Source: Streptomyces filipinensis | GTDB lineage: Bacteria > Actinomycetota > Actinomycetes > Streptomycetales > Streptomycetaceae | Direction of reading: 5' to 3' | DNA: 64,000 bases | Assembly: GCF_014649495.1 (NCBI RefSeq) | Contig: NZ_BMTD01000009.1 | Span: 1-64,000 of the forward strand | Shown: positions 15,295 to 24,298 of the stretch, piece after piece | Position numbering within the stretch: position 1 is the stretch's first letter | Layout: every line of letters starts with the position of its first letter | Translations under genes and position numbers: made by a program | Notes under the pieces: generated by a model | The model's database searches: none | Told to the model about the DNA's origin: nothing | The model's input: the letters and a program-made list of their open reading frames with translations, nothing else

Positions 15295-16719
15295 ATGTCC
15301 AGGGAGCAACGCGGGCCGAACGAAAAGCTCGGCGCCGTTCTCGCCCTCGCGGGAATCAGCAACGCAGGACTCGCGCGACGCGTCAACGACCTTGGCGCCC
15401 AACGCGGGTTGACTCTTCGCTACGACAAGACCTCGGTGGCGCGCTGGGTCTCGAAGGGGATGGTGCCGCAGGGCGCGGCGCCGCACCTCATCGCGGCGGC
15501 CATCGGCCAGAAGCTCGGCCGCCCGGTGCCGCTCCACGAGATCGGCCTGGCGGACGCGGATCCCGCGCCCGAAGTGGGCCTCGCCTTCCCCAGAGACGTA
15601 GGACAGGCGGTGCGGAGCGCGACGGAGCTGTACCGTCTCGACCTCGCCGGCCGCCGGGCCGGCTCCGGCGGCATCTGGCAGTCCCTCGCCGGATCGTTCG
15701 CAGTGAGCGCATACGCAACGCCCGCCTCACGATGGCTGATAACCCCCGCCGACAGCTCGGTCGCGCGGGAGGCGGGTTCCGCCGAGGACTCCGGCGCACC
15801 GATCAAAGTCGGCCACAGCGATGTGCGCAAGCTGCGGGAGGCCGCCGAGGACGCCAGGCGGTGGGACTCCAAGTACGGCGGCGGGGACTGGCGTTCGTCG
15901 ATGGTCCCCGAGTGCCTGCGGGTGGAGGCGGCGCCGCTGCTGCTCGGCGCCTACTCCGACGAGGTGGGCCGCGCCCTGTTCGGCGCCTCGGCCGAACTCA
16001 CCCGGCTCGCCGGGTGGATGGCCTTCGACACCGGCCAGCAGGAGGCCGCGCAGCGGTACTACATCCAGGCGCTGCGGCTCGCGCGCGCGGCGGCGGACGT
16101 CCCGCTGGGGGGCTATGTGCTGGCCTCCATGTCGCTGCAGGCGACGTACCGCGGCTTCGGCGACGAGGGGGTCGACCTGGCGCAGGCCGCGCTGGAGCGG
16201 AACCGGGGGCTGGCGACCGCGCGCACGATGAGTTTCTTCCGGCTCGTGGAGGCGCGGGCACACGCGCGTGCGGGGGACGCGCAGGCGGCGGGTGCGGCAC
16301 TGAAGGCCGCCGAGGGGTGGCTGGAGCGGTCCCGGGAGGGCGACAACGATCCTTCTTGGCTTGGTTTCTATGGATACGACCGGTTCGCCGCGGATGCCGC
16401 GGAATGCTACCGGGATCTGAAGGCGCCACGGCAGGTGCGGCGCTTCACCGAGCAGGCCCTGTCGAAGCCGACGGAGGAGTTCGTGCGCTCGCACGGGCTG
16501 CGGCTGGTGGTCTCGGCGGTGGCCGAGCTGGAGTCCGGGAACCTCGACGCCGCCTGCGAGCAGGGGGTGCGGGCCGTGGAGGTGGCCGGGCGGATCTCGT
16601 CCGCGCGCACCACCGAGTACGTGAAGGATCTGCTGCACCGGCTGGAGCCGTACGGGGACGAGCCGCGGGTGGTGGAGCTGCGGGAGCGGGCCCGGCCGCT
16701 TCTGATGGCTCCGGCGTAG
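15295..16719 (+). CDS. sporulation-associated regulator, orf1590 type
   Basis: A 474-residue cytoplasmic protein. The N-terminal 80 residues hold a helix-turn-helix-like region (LGAVLALAGISNAGLARRVNDLGAQRG, then KTSVARWVSKG). The remainder is helical with TPR-like repeats (RYYIQALRLARAAADVPLGGYVLASMSLQATYRG). It matches the sporulation-associated protein family described from S. griseus orf1590 (SCO4114 in S. coelicolor as I recall), which affects sporulation. The ATG at 15295 has GAGGGG 6 bases upstream. In S. griseus the gene is reported to make two products from different in-frame starts, and an upstream ATG in phase (about 15244) would allow the same here. No DNA target is known to me. 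Confidence 0.8.
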   Translation: MSREQRGPNEKLGAVLALAGISNAGLARRVNDLGAQRGLTLRYDKTSVARWVSKGMVPQGAAPHLIAAAIGQKLGRPVPLHEIGLADADPAPEVGLAFPRDVGQAVRSATELYRLDLAGRRAGSGGIWQSLAGSFAVSAYATPASRWLITPADSSVAREAGSAEDSGAPIKVGHSDVRKLREAAEDARRWDSKYGGGDWRSSMVPECLRVEAAPLLLGAYSDEVGRALFGASAELTRLAGWMAFDTGQQEAAQRYYIQALRLARAAADVPLGGYVLASMSLQATYRGFGDEGVDLAQAALERNRGLATARTMSFFRLVEARAHARAGDAQAAGAALKAAEGWLERSREGDNDPSWLGFYGYDRFAADAAECYRDLKAPRQVRRFTEQALSKPTEEFVRSHGLRLVVSAVAELESGNLDAACEQGVRAVEVAGRISSARTTEYVKDLLHRLEPYGDEPRVVELRERARPLLMAPA

Positions 16720-16808
16720 GGAGATGCCGCTGAGCGGTACGGCACATCCCCGCGTTGGAAGCCACTGTCAGTGGCACAGTGCACTATCGGGAGTGGAGGT
16801 GGTGCTCG

Positions 16809-18017
16809 GTGCTGGTCGGGGCGTACGACTGTGATGTGCTCGTGGTCGGTGGGGGGATCGTCGGGCTGTCCACGGCGTATGCGATCACGCGGGCCGCGCC
16901 GGGCACGCGGGTCACCGTCCTGGAGAAGGAGCCGGGGCCGGCCCGGCACCAGACGGGGCGCAACAGCGGGGTCATCCACAGCGGGATCTACTACCGGCCG
17001 GGCTCGCTCAAGGCGCGGTACGCGGTGCGCGGCGCCGCCGAGATGGTGAAGTTCTGCGCCGAGTACGGCATCGCGCACGCCGTCACCGGCAAGCTGATCG
17101 TCGCCACGGAGCGGGAGGAGCTGCCGCGGCTGCACGCGCTCGTGCAGCGCGGCCGGGAGAACGGCATACCGGTGCGGGAGCTGGGCGCCGCACAGATCGG
17201 TGAGTACGAGCCGGAGGTCCGCGGCCTCGCCGCCATACACGTCGGCACGACCGGCGTGTGCGACTTCGTCGGGGTCGCGCGGCAGCTCGCGCGGGCCTCC
17301 GGAGCGGACATCCGGTACGGCGCCCGGGTCGTGCGGGTCGACCGGCGGGCCGATCGGGGCGTGGCCGTGCTGACCTCGGGCGGCGACGTCGTCCGCGCAC
17401 GCGTGCTGGTGAACTGCGCCGGGCTGTACTGCGACGAGGTGGCCCGGCTGACCGGGGACGAGCCCGAGGTGCGGATCGTGCCCTTCCGCGGGGAGTACTA
17501 CGAGCTGGCGCGGCCCGAGCTGGTGCGCGGGCTGGTGTATCCGGTGCCGGACCCGGCGTTCCCGTTCCTAGGCGTCCATCTGACCCGGGGCATCGACGGC
17601 GGTGTGCACATCGGGCCCAACGCGGTGCCGGCGCTGGCCCGGGAGGGGTACGGCTGGGGGGTCGTACGCCCCCGGGAGCTGGCCGGAACGGTGGCGTGGC
17701 CTGGATCATGGGCCATCGCCCGGCGGCACTGGAGATACGGCGCGGGGGAGCTGCGCCGCTCGGTGTCGAAGGGGGCGTTCCTGGAGGCGGTGCGCAGACT
17801 GCTGCCCGCGGTGGGGGCGGACGACCTGGTGCGGGCCCCTGCCGGAGTGCGGGCACAGGCGGTGCTGCGGGACGGGACGCTGGTGGACGACTTCCTCATC
17901 CGCGAGGGGGCTCGGGCCGTGCACGTGCTGAACGCGCCCTCGCCCGCGGCCACGGCCTCGCTGCCGATCGGGCGGGAGGTCGGACGCCGGGTGCTGTCCA
18001 TGCTCGGGTCGTTGTAG
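16809..18017 (+). CDS. lhgO: L-2-hydroxyglutarate oxidase
   Basis: A 402-residue FAD-dependent oxidoreductase of the DAO family. The nucleotide-binding motif VLVVGGGIVGLSTAYAI is near the N-terminus, followed by the family signature RHQTGRNSGVIHSGIYYRPGS. Further signatures are the Gly-rich VNCAGLYCDEVARL and, near the C-terminus, SPAATASLPIGREV. LhgO enzymes oxidise L-2-hydroxyglutarate to 2-oxoglutarate and feed electrons to the quinone pool. The start is set at GTG 16809 because GGAGG lies 9 bases upstream; the frame stays open to 16755 without a better site. The gene stands alone, 48 bases before trmB. Confidence 0.88.
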   Translation: MLVGAYDCDVLVVGGGIVGLSTAYAITRAAPGTRVTVLEKEPGPARHQTGRNSGVIHSGIYYRPGSLKARYAVRGAAEMVKFCAEYGIAHAVTGKLIVATEREELPRLHALVQRGRENGIPVRELGAAQIGEYEPEVRGLAAIHVGTTGVCDFVGVARQLARASGADIRYGARVVRVDRRADRGVAVLTSGGDVVRARVLVNCAGLYCDEVARLTGDEPEVRIVPFRGEYYELARPELVRGLVYPVPDPAFPFLGVHLTRGIDGGVHIGPNAVPALAREGYGWGVVRPRELAGTVAWPGSWAIARRHWRYGAGELRRSVSKGAFLEAVRRLLPAVGADDLVRAPAGVRAQAVLRDGTLVDDFLIREGARAVHVLNAPSPAATASLPIGREVGRRVLSMLGSL

Positions 18018-18065
18018 CGCACACCGGTCCGCTCGCCGGCGCCGCGCCGTAAAATCTGTCCTACT

Positions 18066-18890
18066 GTGTCTGACTTCCTCAATGCCCCCGAAGCCCCCTC
18101 GCCGACCCCCCACACCCCCGGCGTCTCCGTCCGGCATACCCGGGCCAAGGGGGAGCCGCGGTTTCCCGACGGCCCCAGGGCGGATCCCGCCGGGTCGCAC
18201 TTCGAGCGGCGGATCCGGAGTTTCCAGCCGCGGCGCAGCCGGGTGACCGCCGGGCAGGCCGACGCGCTGCAGCGGCTGTGGCCCGCGTGGGGGCTCGACA
18301 TCGACGGACAGCGGGTCATCGACCTGGGTGAGCTGTTCGGGAACGACAGCCCGGTGGTGCTGGAGATCGGGTTCGGGATGGGCGAGGCCACCGCGCGGAT
18401 GGCCGCCGCCGACCCGGACACCGACATCCTCGCCGTCGACGTGCACACCCCGGGCCAGGGCAATCTGCTGGGCCTCGCCGACCGGATGGGCCTGTCCAAC
18501 GTCCGGGTGGCCAACGGCGACGCGATCATCCTGCTCAGGGAGATGCTCGCCCCCGACTCGCTCGACGGCCTGCGGGTCTACTTCCCCGACCCCTGGCCCA
18601 AGAAGCGGCATCACAAGCGGCGGCTCATCCAGCCCGAGTTCCTGACGCTCGCCGCGACCCGGCTCAAGCCCGGCGCCGTCGTGCACTGCGCGACCGACTG
18701 GGAGCCGTACGCCGAGCAGATGCTCCAGGTGCTCAGCGCACACCCCGACTTCGAGAACACGCAGGCGGACGGCGGTTTCGCGGCGCGTCCCGCGTTCCGT
18801 CCGCTGACACGTTTCGAGGGACAGGGACTGGACAAGGGACACGTCGTGAACGATCTGCTCTTCCGCCGCGTACCGCACCGGGACCGATAA
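18066..18890 (+). CDS. trmB: tRNA (guanine-N7-)-methyltransferase
   Basis: A 274-residue SAM-dependent methyltransferase that makes m7G46 in the variable loop of tRNAs. Signatures: the SAM loop VLEIGFGMGEAT (about residues 99-110), the acidic end of strand 2 (DVHTPGQGNLL), and the TrmB-specific VYFPDPWPKKRHHKRRLIQ (about 176-195), which binds tRNA and positions the target base. The ending (RPLTRFEGQGLDKGHVVNDLLF) is also typical. It starts at GTG 18066. The N-terminal 50 residues are Pro-rich and probably disordered, longer than in E. coli. Confidence 0.92.
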   Translation: MSDFLNAPEAPSPTPHTPGVSVRHTRAKGEPRFPDGPRADPAGSHFERRIRSFQPRRSRVTAGQADALQRLWPAWGLDIDGQRVIDLGELFGNDSPVVLEIGFGMGEATARMAAADPDTDILAVDVHTPGQGNLLGLADRMGLSNVRVANGDAIILLREMLAPDSLDGLRVYFPDPWPKKRHHKRRLIQPEFLTLAATRLKPGAVVHCATDWEPYAEQMLQVLSAHPDFENTQADGGFAARPAFRPLTRFEGQGLDKGHVVNDLLFRRVPHRDR

Positions 18891-18932
18891 TCCGCTCCAG
18901 CCCCTCGTCCCGTCACCGTTAGGGTCGATGCC

Positions 18933-20282
18933 GTGGCCACCAGTCCTCCGTTTCCGCCGTACCCGCCGGGCCCCGAGGGCCTTGTGCTCCGCCATCCGCA
19001 CTGGTGGCAGCGCAGGTGGGTGCGGTACGGGGCGCTGATCACCCTGCTGGCGCTGTCCGGGCTGGTCATCCTCGCGCTGGTGCGCAGGCAGACCGGCACG
19101 GAGGGGTTCCTCGTCGGGCTCGGGCTGGCCATGCTGCCCGTGCCCTGGCTCATAGCCGCGTTCCGCTGGCTGGACCGGGTGGAGCCGGGCCCCTGGCGGA
19201 ACCTGGTCTTCGCCTTCGCCTGGGGAGCGTGCGCGGCGGCGCTGATAGCCATCGTCGCCAACAGCTTCGCGACCAAGTGGATAGCCACCGCCACCGCCGA
19301 CCCGGCCAGTGCCAACACCCTCGGCGCCACCGTGATAGCGCCCATCGTGGAGGAGTCCGCCAAGGCCGCCGCCGTGCTGCTGGTCTTCCTCTTCCGCAGA
19401 CGTGACTTCACCGGGATCGTGGACGGGATGGTGATAGCCGGGATCACCGCCACCGGCTTCGCGTTCACCGAGAACATCCTCTACCTGGGCACGGCCTTCG
19501 GGACCGACCAGCTGACCGGCGGCAGCGGCATCGCCTCCGTCACCGCCGCCACCTTCTTCGTGCGCATCGTGATGTCCCCGTTCGCGCACCCCCTGTTCAC
19601 CACCCTGACCGGCCTCGGCTTCGGCATCGCCGCGCTCTCCGCCGAGCGGCAGCGGGTGCGGCGGGCGCTGCTGCCGGTCTGCGGTCTGCTGCTCGCGATG
19701 AGCATGCACGCCTTCTGGAACGGCTCCTCCACGTTCGGCGAGTTCGGGTTCTTCGCCGTCTACGGCGGCTTCATGGTGCCCGTGTTCGGGCTGCTGACCT
19801 GGCTCGCGATCTGGACGCGGCAGCGGGAGCTGCGGACCGTGCGCGAGGAGCTGCCGGCGTATGTGCCGGCCGGGTGGCTCGGGCCCGCCGAGCCGTTCGC
19901 GCTCGGGTCGATGCGGGCGCGCCGGATGGCCCGTGACTACGCCCGCCACCACGCCGGCCGCCCCGCGGCACGGGCCGTGGCGCAGTACGAGGCGTACGCG
20001 ACGTCGCTGGCGTCCCTGCGGCAGCGGGGCCGCAGGGGAAAGGCCGGGGCGGACTTCGTCGTACGGGAGCGGGAGCTGCTGGACGAGCTGTGGAACCGGA
20101 GGGAAGCGGCCCGGCCGGCCCTGGAGTACGCGGCCAGGGCCTCTGTTCCGGCACCGGTGTACTGGGCACCGCAGCTGCCTGTGGCGTACGGGCCGGCGTA
20201 CGGCTATCCGGCGGCGCCGATACCCACGGCGTACGGGTATCCGGCGGGGCCGTATCCCGCGGACAACCCGTACCGGTCGTAG
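18933..20282 (+). CDS. PrsW-family intramembrane metalloprotease
   Basis: A 449-residue membrane protein with about eight membrane segments in the first 290 residues and a cytoplasmic tail of about 155 residues rich in Arg and Ala. The active-site motifs of PrsW/glutamic-type membrane proteases are present: EESAKAAAVL, GFAFTENILYL, SPFAHPLFTT and MHAFWNGS. PrsW of Bacillus cleaves an anti-sigma factor. A substrate here is not evident, though the fused ECF/anti-sigma gene lies in the same window. It begins at GTG 18933, 42 bases after trmB. The C-terminus ends in Tyr/Pro/Ala-rich repeats (AYGPAYGYPA, PTAYGYPAG), unusual for a protease tail and perhaps an interaction segment. Confidence 0.85.
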   Translation: MATSPPFPPYPPGPEGLVLRHPHWWQRRWVRYGALITLLALSGLVILALVRRQTGTEGFLVGLGLAMLPVPWLIAAFRWLDRVEPGPWRNLVFAFAWGACAAALIAIVANSFATKWIATATADPASANTLGATVIAPIVEESAKAAAVLLVFLFRRRDFTGIVDGMVIAGITATGFAFTENILYLGTAFGTDQLTGGSGIASVTAATFFVRIVMSPFAHPLFTTLTGLGFGIAALSAERQRVRRALLPVCGLLLAMSMHAFWNGSSTFGEFGFFAVYGGFMVPVFGLLTWLAIWTRQRELRTVREELPAYVPAGWLGPAEPFALGSMRARRMARDYARHHAGRPAARAVAQYEAYATSLASLRQRGRRGKAGADFVVRERELLDELWNRREAARPALEYAARASVPAPVYWAPQLPVAYGPAYGYPAAPIPTAYGYPAGPYPADNPYRS

Positions 20283-20322
20283 CCGGCCGGGTCGCGGGGA
20301 GTCCGCCGTTTGGCCGGGAAGG

Positions 20323-21267
20323 TCACGCGGACGCTTCCGTCAGCTTCGCCAGCTCCGCTTCCGTAAGCCTCAGCTCCGCCACTCCCAGCAGGGCCGGGAG
20401 CTGATCCACCGTGCGGGCCGAGGCGATCGGGGCCGTGATCGTCGGCTGGGCGGCCAGCCAGGCGAGGGCGACCGTGGCGACGGGCGCCTCGTGGGCGGCG
20501 GCGACCTCGTCCAGGGCCGCCAGCACCTTCCGGCCGCGCTCGGAGTCGGCGTGCTTCGCCGCGGAGCCGGCCCGGGCGCTGTCGACCTGGGTACCGGGGC
20601 GGTACTTGCCGGTGAGGAAGCCCGAGGCCAGGGAGAAGTAGGGCACCGCGGACAGGCCTTCCCTGGCGGCCAGGTCCTGCAGCGGGCCCTCGTAGGTGTC
20701 GCGGGAGACCAGGTTGTAGTGGGGCTGCAGGGCGACATAGCGGGCCAGGCCCTCGCGGGCGGAGAAGTCCAGGGAGGCCTGCAGGCGCTCGGGGGTGATG
20801 TTGGAGGCGGCGATGTGCCGGACCTTGCCCGCCTTCACCAGCTCGTCCAGCGCGCCGATGATCTCCTCGACCGGCACCTCTGGCTTGTCGAAGTGGGTGT
20901 AGTAGAGGTCGATGTGGTCGGTGCCCAGGCGGCGCAGGGAGGCGTCGGCGGCGGCCTTGATGTTGGCCGCGGACAGGCCCTGGTACTCGGGGTGCTGGCT
21001 GACCTTGGTGGCGATGACGACGCTGTCGCGGTTGCCGCGGGCCTTGACCCACTTGCCGATGATCGTCTCGGACTCACCGCCCTTGTTGCCCTCGACCCAG
21101 GCGGAGTAGGCGTCGGCGGTGTCGAGGAAGTTGCCGCCCGCGGCCGTGTAGGCGTCGAGGACGGCGAAGGAGGTCTCCTCGTCGGCGGTCCAGCCGAAGA
21201 CGTTGCCGCCCAGGGAGAGCGGGAAGACCTTGAGGTCGGAGGAACCGAGCGTGCGCAGAGAAGTCAT
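20323..21267 (-). CDS. aldo/keto reductase
   Basis: A 314-residue NADPH-dependent reductase with the TIM-barrel aldo/keto reductase pattern. The catalytic tetrad is visible: Asp and Tyr in FLDTADAYSAW, Lys in VVIATKVSQH and His in LYYTHFDKPEV. NADPH-binding features include PIASARTVDQL near the C-terminus. This is the YghZ/Tas-like subfamily acting on aldehydes and ketones, with the natural substrate unknown. ATG 21267 is the only sensible start (MTSLRTLGSSDLKV). It is convergent with the PrsW gene, 40 bases away. Confidence 0.9.
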   Translation of the reverse strand: MTSLRTLGSSDLKVFPLSLGGNVFGWTADEETSFAVLDAYTAAGGNFLDTADAYSAWVEGNKGGESETIIGKWVKARGNRDSVVIATKVSQHPEYQGLSAANIKAAADASLRRLGTDHIDLYYTHFDKPEVPVEEIIGALDELVKAGKVRHIAASNITPERLQASLDFSAREGLARYVALQPHYNLVSRDTYEGPLQDLAAREGLSAVPYFSLASGFLTGKYRPGTQVDSARAGSAAKHADSERGRKVLAALDEVAAAHEAPVATVALAWLAAQPTITAPIASARTVDQLPALLGVAELRLTEAELAKLTEASA

Positions 21268-21391
21268 GCTTCACGTCAACACCGGCGACGGATGATCGCA
21301 TTCCGTCGCCGGCGTCGATTTCACACGTTTCACACGGCTGCCACGGATACCACCGGTGGCACGGATGACACCGATGGCGCGGGCGGGAGGG

Positions 21392-22420
21392 TCAGGGGGT
21401 GAGCCCCTTGTCCCGCAGCCACGGTGCCGGGTCGATGCCGGTGGCCTGGCCGCCGGGGTGGACCTCCAGGTGCAGGTGCGGGCCGGTGACGTTGCCGGTG
21501 GCGCCGATACGGCCGATGACCTCGCCGGTGGAGACCTTCTGGCCGACGGAGACGTTGATCGAGGACTGGTGGCAGAACCACAGCTCGGTGCCGTCGTCCA
21601 GGGTGAGGACGGTGCGGTAGCCGTAGGCGCCGGCCCAGCCCGCCTGGGTGATCGTGCCGCTGTGGATGGCCTTGATGAGGGTGCCGGTGGGGGCGGCGAA
21701 GTCGAGTCCGGTGTGGTAGCCGGAGGACCACATGGCGCCGGGCTGGCCGAAGGTGCCGGTGATCGTGTACGAGACGACGGGCAGCTGGTACTGCTTGGCC
21801 AGCTCGGCCAGGCGCTTGGCCTCGGCCGCCTTCTTGGCGTCGGCCTCGGCCTTCTGCTTGGCGGCGGCGGCCTTGGCGGCGGCGTCCTGCTCCGCCTTGG
21901 CCGCGGTGTCGGCGGTCTGCTTCTCGGCGGCGGCGAGCGCGACGGCGGTGGCCTTGCTGTCGGCCTTGCTCCGCTGCTGCTCGGCCTGGGCCATGATCCG
22001 GTTGCGCAGGGTCTCGCCCGCGTCGGAGTCCTTGCTGTCGGCCGAGGTCACGCCGGCGCTGCTGAGCGCGGTGGCATGCGCCTGGTGCGTGTCGGAGGAG
22101 TCGTCGCCGAAGAGGTGGCTGACGGAGTCCAGGTCCGGCAGGGATATGGAGACCGGCGGCTTGCCGGTGTTGGCGCTGGCCATGCCGCCCGCACCGACGG
22201 CGGCCACCACGCCGACGCCGAGGACGGTGGAGCTGCGCGCGAAGCCGCCGCGCTGCTTGGCGACACGGTGCCGGCCACGGACGGGGGCGAGGGATTCCTC
22301 GGTGGGGTTCCACTCCTCCCAGGGGCCCTCTTCGGTGCGGTAGGCGCCGTAGCCGAAGGTCTCGGGCTCGGCCTCCGCGGGCATGAACGGGGCTTCTGGG
22401 GCAGGCCGGTTGGACGCCAC
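21392..22420 (-). CDS. secreted or membrane-anchored M23 (LytM) peptidoglycan peptidase
   Basis: A 342-residue protein. An N-terminal cytoplasmic stretch (1-65) precedes a hydrophobic segment (SSTVLGVGVVAAVGAGGMASA) that serves as a membrane anchor or signal. A long coiled-coil region follows (about 125-215, rich in Ala, Lys and Glu). The C-terminal LytM/M23 zinc peptidase domain (about 215-340) has the metal ligands HTGLD and HLHLEV. It would cut stem-peptide crosslinks in the cell wall. GTG 22420 has GGAG 9 bases upstream. The leader contains a candidate c-di-AMP riboswitch, the arrangement seen for other wall hydrolases in actinobacteria. Confidence 0.9.
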   Translation of the reverse strand: MASNRPAPEAPFMPAEAEPETFGYGAYRTEEGPWEEWNPTEESLAPVRGRHRVAKQRGGFARSSTVLGVGVVAAVGAGGMASANTGKPPVSISLPDLDSVSHLFGDDSSDTHQAHATALSSAGVTSADSKDSDAGETLRNRIMAQAEQQRSKADSKATAVALAAAEKQTADTAAKAEQDAAAKAAAAKQKAEADAKKAAEAKRLAELAKQYQLPVVSYTITGTFGQPGAMWSSGYHTGLDFAAPTGTLIKAIHSGTITQAGWAGAYGYRTVLTLDDGTELWFCHQSSINVSVGQKVSTGEVIGRIGATGNVTGPHLHLEVHPGGQATGIDPAPWLRDKGLTP

Positions 22421-22441
22421 GCGGGCGTACTCCTTTCCTTC

Positions 22442-22612
22442 CTCCGCCTACCGGGTTAGCTGACGGGTTCGGAGCAGGAAGGTCTCCTACGCGCGTATAC
22501 CGGGCGTGGACTCCGTGAGTTCACCGAGTTCAGTGCGGCAGCCGCGAGATTCACCCCAGGGTTGGTGGTTCCCCGGTTCCCTTGCGGGATTCGGCGCGTG
22601 CGCGCGGAGCCG
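22442..22612 (-). promoter_or_regulatory. ydaO/yuaA-type c-di-AMP riboswitch candidate
   Basis: In the 5' leader of the M23 peptidase the minus strand carries the phrases I associate with ydaO riboswitches. In order they are CCGAATCCCGCAAGGGAACC, GGGGTGAATC, AGGAGACCTTCCTGC, and then CCGAACCCGTCAGCTAACC leading into GGTAGGCGG. The last phrase ends about 20 bases before the ribosome binding site. In actinobacteria this riboswitch sits upstream of rpf and NlpC/M23 wall-hydrolase genes and shuts them off when c-di-AMP is high. The boundaries are approximate. Confidence 0.85.
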
Positions 22613-22650
22613 CCTCTTGTGACGGCTGGGACGACCGCGCTGCGTTATCG

Positions 22651-22706
22651 AACGTTAATAGACCTGCTGGTTACTTTCCAAGCCGTTCGGCTTGATCATT
22701 AACGTT
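22651..22706. promoter_or_regulatory. AT-rich inverted repeat upstream of the riboswitch
   Basis: AACGTTAAT (22651-22659) and its inverse ATTAACGTT (22698-22706) flank a small perfect hairpin CAAGCC-GTTC-GGCTTG (22679-22694). In this GC-rich genome the AT-rich arms stand out. They lie just upstream of the likely riboswitch transcription start, so a protein operator or promoter element is plausible. Confidence 0.45.
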
Positions 22707-22948
22707 TCCCGGGCCGGACTTACCGGTCAGGAGTGCGGCAAACCGGGCGAGTTGGCCTGCGTTCAGGAGTCTCGGCGTTTTTGATGGTGACTCAGATGTT
22801 ATGCGGAGGGCTGCCGTCCGGTCACCGTCGGTGAGGGTGACCACGGGAACGGGGGCGGTGGACCGCCCCGGGCGAGCGGGCGGCCGGCGCCCCGGGACAA
22901 GCCGTGTGCGTGACGCCCTGAACATGAGGTACTCTGGAGTCACAACGA

Positions 22949-23022
22949 CGCGGGGTGGAGCAGCTCGGTAGCTCGCTGGGCTCATAACCCAGAGGTCGCA
23001 GGTTCAAATCCTGTCCCCGCTA
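22949..23022 (+). tRNA. initiator tRNA-fMet (CAU)
   Basis: A 74-base tRNA with anticodon CAT in the loop CTCATAA. Two initiator marks are present: the first and last acceptor bases do not pair (C1 opposite U72), and the anticodon stem has three consecutive G-C pairs (CTGGG/CCCAG). CCA is not encoded. It is followed by a strong terminator. Confidence 0.95.
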
Positions 23023-23029
23023 CTCAAGG

Positions 23030-23073
23030 CTCAGGGCCGGAAGCCAGTGATGGTTTCCGGCCCTGAGTGTTTT
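23030..23073 (+). terminator. intrinsic terminator of tRNA-fMet
   Basis: A perfect 13-bp stem CTCAGGGCCGGAA / TTCCGGCCCTGAG with a 12-base loop followed by TGTTTT, starting 7 bases after the tRNA. Confidence 0.85.
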
Positions 23074-23141
23074 CCCGGCCGACCGGGCCGCCCCGCCCCC
23101 GAAGGGGCGCGGGGCCGTGTCCGCCGTGCCGCTTGGCCGCC

Positions 23142-24275
23142 TCACCCGAGCAGGTGGGTGTTCGGCGCCTTGGCAAGCGCCTCCAGTTCCGGCAGTACGA
23201 CCACCTCGGCACCGCCCTTGACCAGGACGCCCGTCCCGTCGGCCGAGGAAACGAACGTGTCCGGCTCCCGCCAGGCCGTGACCACCCTGCGCACCCCCGC
23301 CCGCAGAATCAGCGCGGCACACGGCGCCGGCCGCGAGGCACGCCGGGCGCACGGCTCCAGACTGCTGTAGACCGTGGCGCCGGCCAGCCGGGGATCCGCC
23401 GGATCGATCTTCGCGAGCGCCGCCTCCTCGGCGTGGACCACGGGGTCGCCCCCCTCCCGCGAGTGGCCCCGGGCGAGCTCCGTGCCATCGGCGGCGACCA
23501 CCACCGCACCGACACTGAACGCCGTCTCCGAGACCGGACACCGCTCCGCCAGCCGGCAGGCGGTCCGCAGCCAGTGCCGGTCGGCGGCGGTGGGGACCGG
23601 GCCGGTGCCGGGGGCGGTGGGCTCGTAGCGCATGAGGACCACGTCCTCGATACGGCGGGTTTCCGTCAGACGCAGCCGGCCGGCCTGGAAGGTGCCCGGA
23701 CCGAACAGGCGGGGGGCGGCCGGGTCGCCGACGAACAGCGGGGCCAGGACCAGCTGGAGCTCGTCGGCGAGGCCCAGCTGGAGCAGCTGGGTGTGGACCG
23801 TGCCGCCGCCCTCGACCATCAGGCGCCGTACGCCGCGCACGTCGTGCAGGTGGCTCAGCAGGGCGCGCCAGTCGAGGCCGGGGCCGAGCGGGACGATGCC
23901 GGCGGCGTCGCCGAGGCGGTGGGCGGCCTGTTCGGCGCCCCGGTCGGTCGTGTAGACGAGCTTGTCGCCGCCGGTGTGCCAGAAGTTGGCGTCGGGATCG
24001 AGGTCGCCGGTGGCGGTGACGGTCACCTTCAGCGGGTACTCCGGCCTGCCCTCGGCCAGGCGGGCCGCGCGGCGCTCGGCGGAGTTGACCAGCAGCCGGG
24101 GGTTGTCGGCACGGATGGTGCCGGCGCCGATCAGGATCGCGTCGACCGAGGCCCGTACCGCGTCGACCCGGTCGAAGTCGGCCGGACTGGACAGCAGCAG
24201 TCGTTCGGGGCCGGTGTCGTCCAGATAGCCGTCCAGGGAGACGGCGGCGGACAGCAGCACATAGGGGTACGACAT
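23142..24275 (-). CDS. RibD-like bifunctional deaminase/reductase with reversed domain order
   Basis: A 377-residue protein carrying both halves of riboflavin-pathway RibD in the opposite order from the usual enzyme. Residues 1 to about 225 form the NADPH-dependent reductase (RibD_C/DHFR-like: SLDGYLDD, ILIGAGTIRADNP, LMVEGGGTVHTQLL). Residues about 235-377 form the zinc deaminase, with HAEE near residue 281 and PC-x9-C (EPCARRASRPAPC). The enzyme would deaminate and reduce a 2,5-diaminopyrimidine ribotide. It is divergent from a MarR gene, with an operator-like palindrome in the 54-base gap, and RibA follows beyond the MarR gene. It may serve riboflavin or a pyrimidine-derived metabolite; the reaction order and substrate are inferred. 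Confidence 0.8.
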   Translation of the reverse strand: MSYPYVLLSAAVSLDGYLDDTGPERLLLSSPADFDRVDAVRASVDAILIGAGTIRADNPRLLVNSAERRAARLAEGRPEYPLKVTVTATGDLDPDANFWHTGGDKLVYTTDRGAEQAAHRLGDAAGIVPLGPGLDWRALLSHLHDVRGVRRLMVEGGGTVHTQLLQLGLADELQLVLAPLFVGDPAAPRLFGPGTFQAGRLRLTETRRIEDVVLMRYEPTAPGTGPVPTAADRHWLRTACRLAERCPVSETAFSVGAVVVAADGTELARGHSREGGDPVVHAEEAALAKIDPADPRLAGATVYSSLEPCARRASRPAPCAALILRAGVRRVVTAWREPDTFVSSADGTGVLVKGGAEVVVLPELEALAKAPNTHLLG

Positions 24276-24298
24276 CGGCGCGCTCTCCCGGCTCTTGG

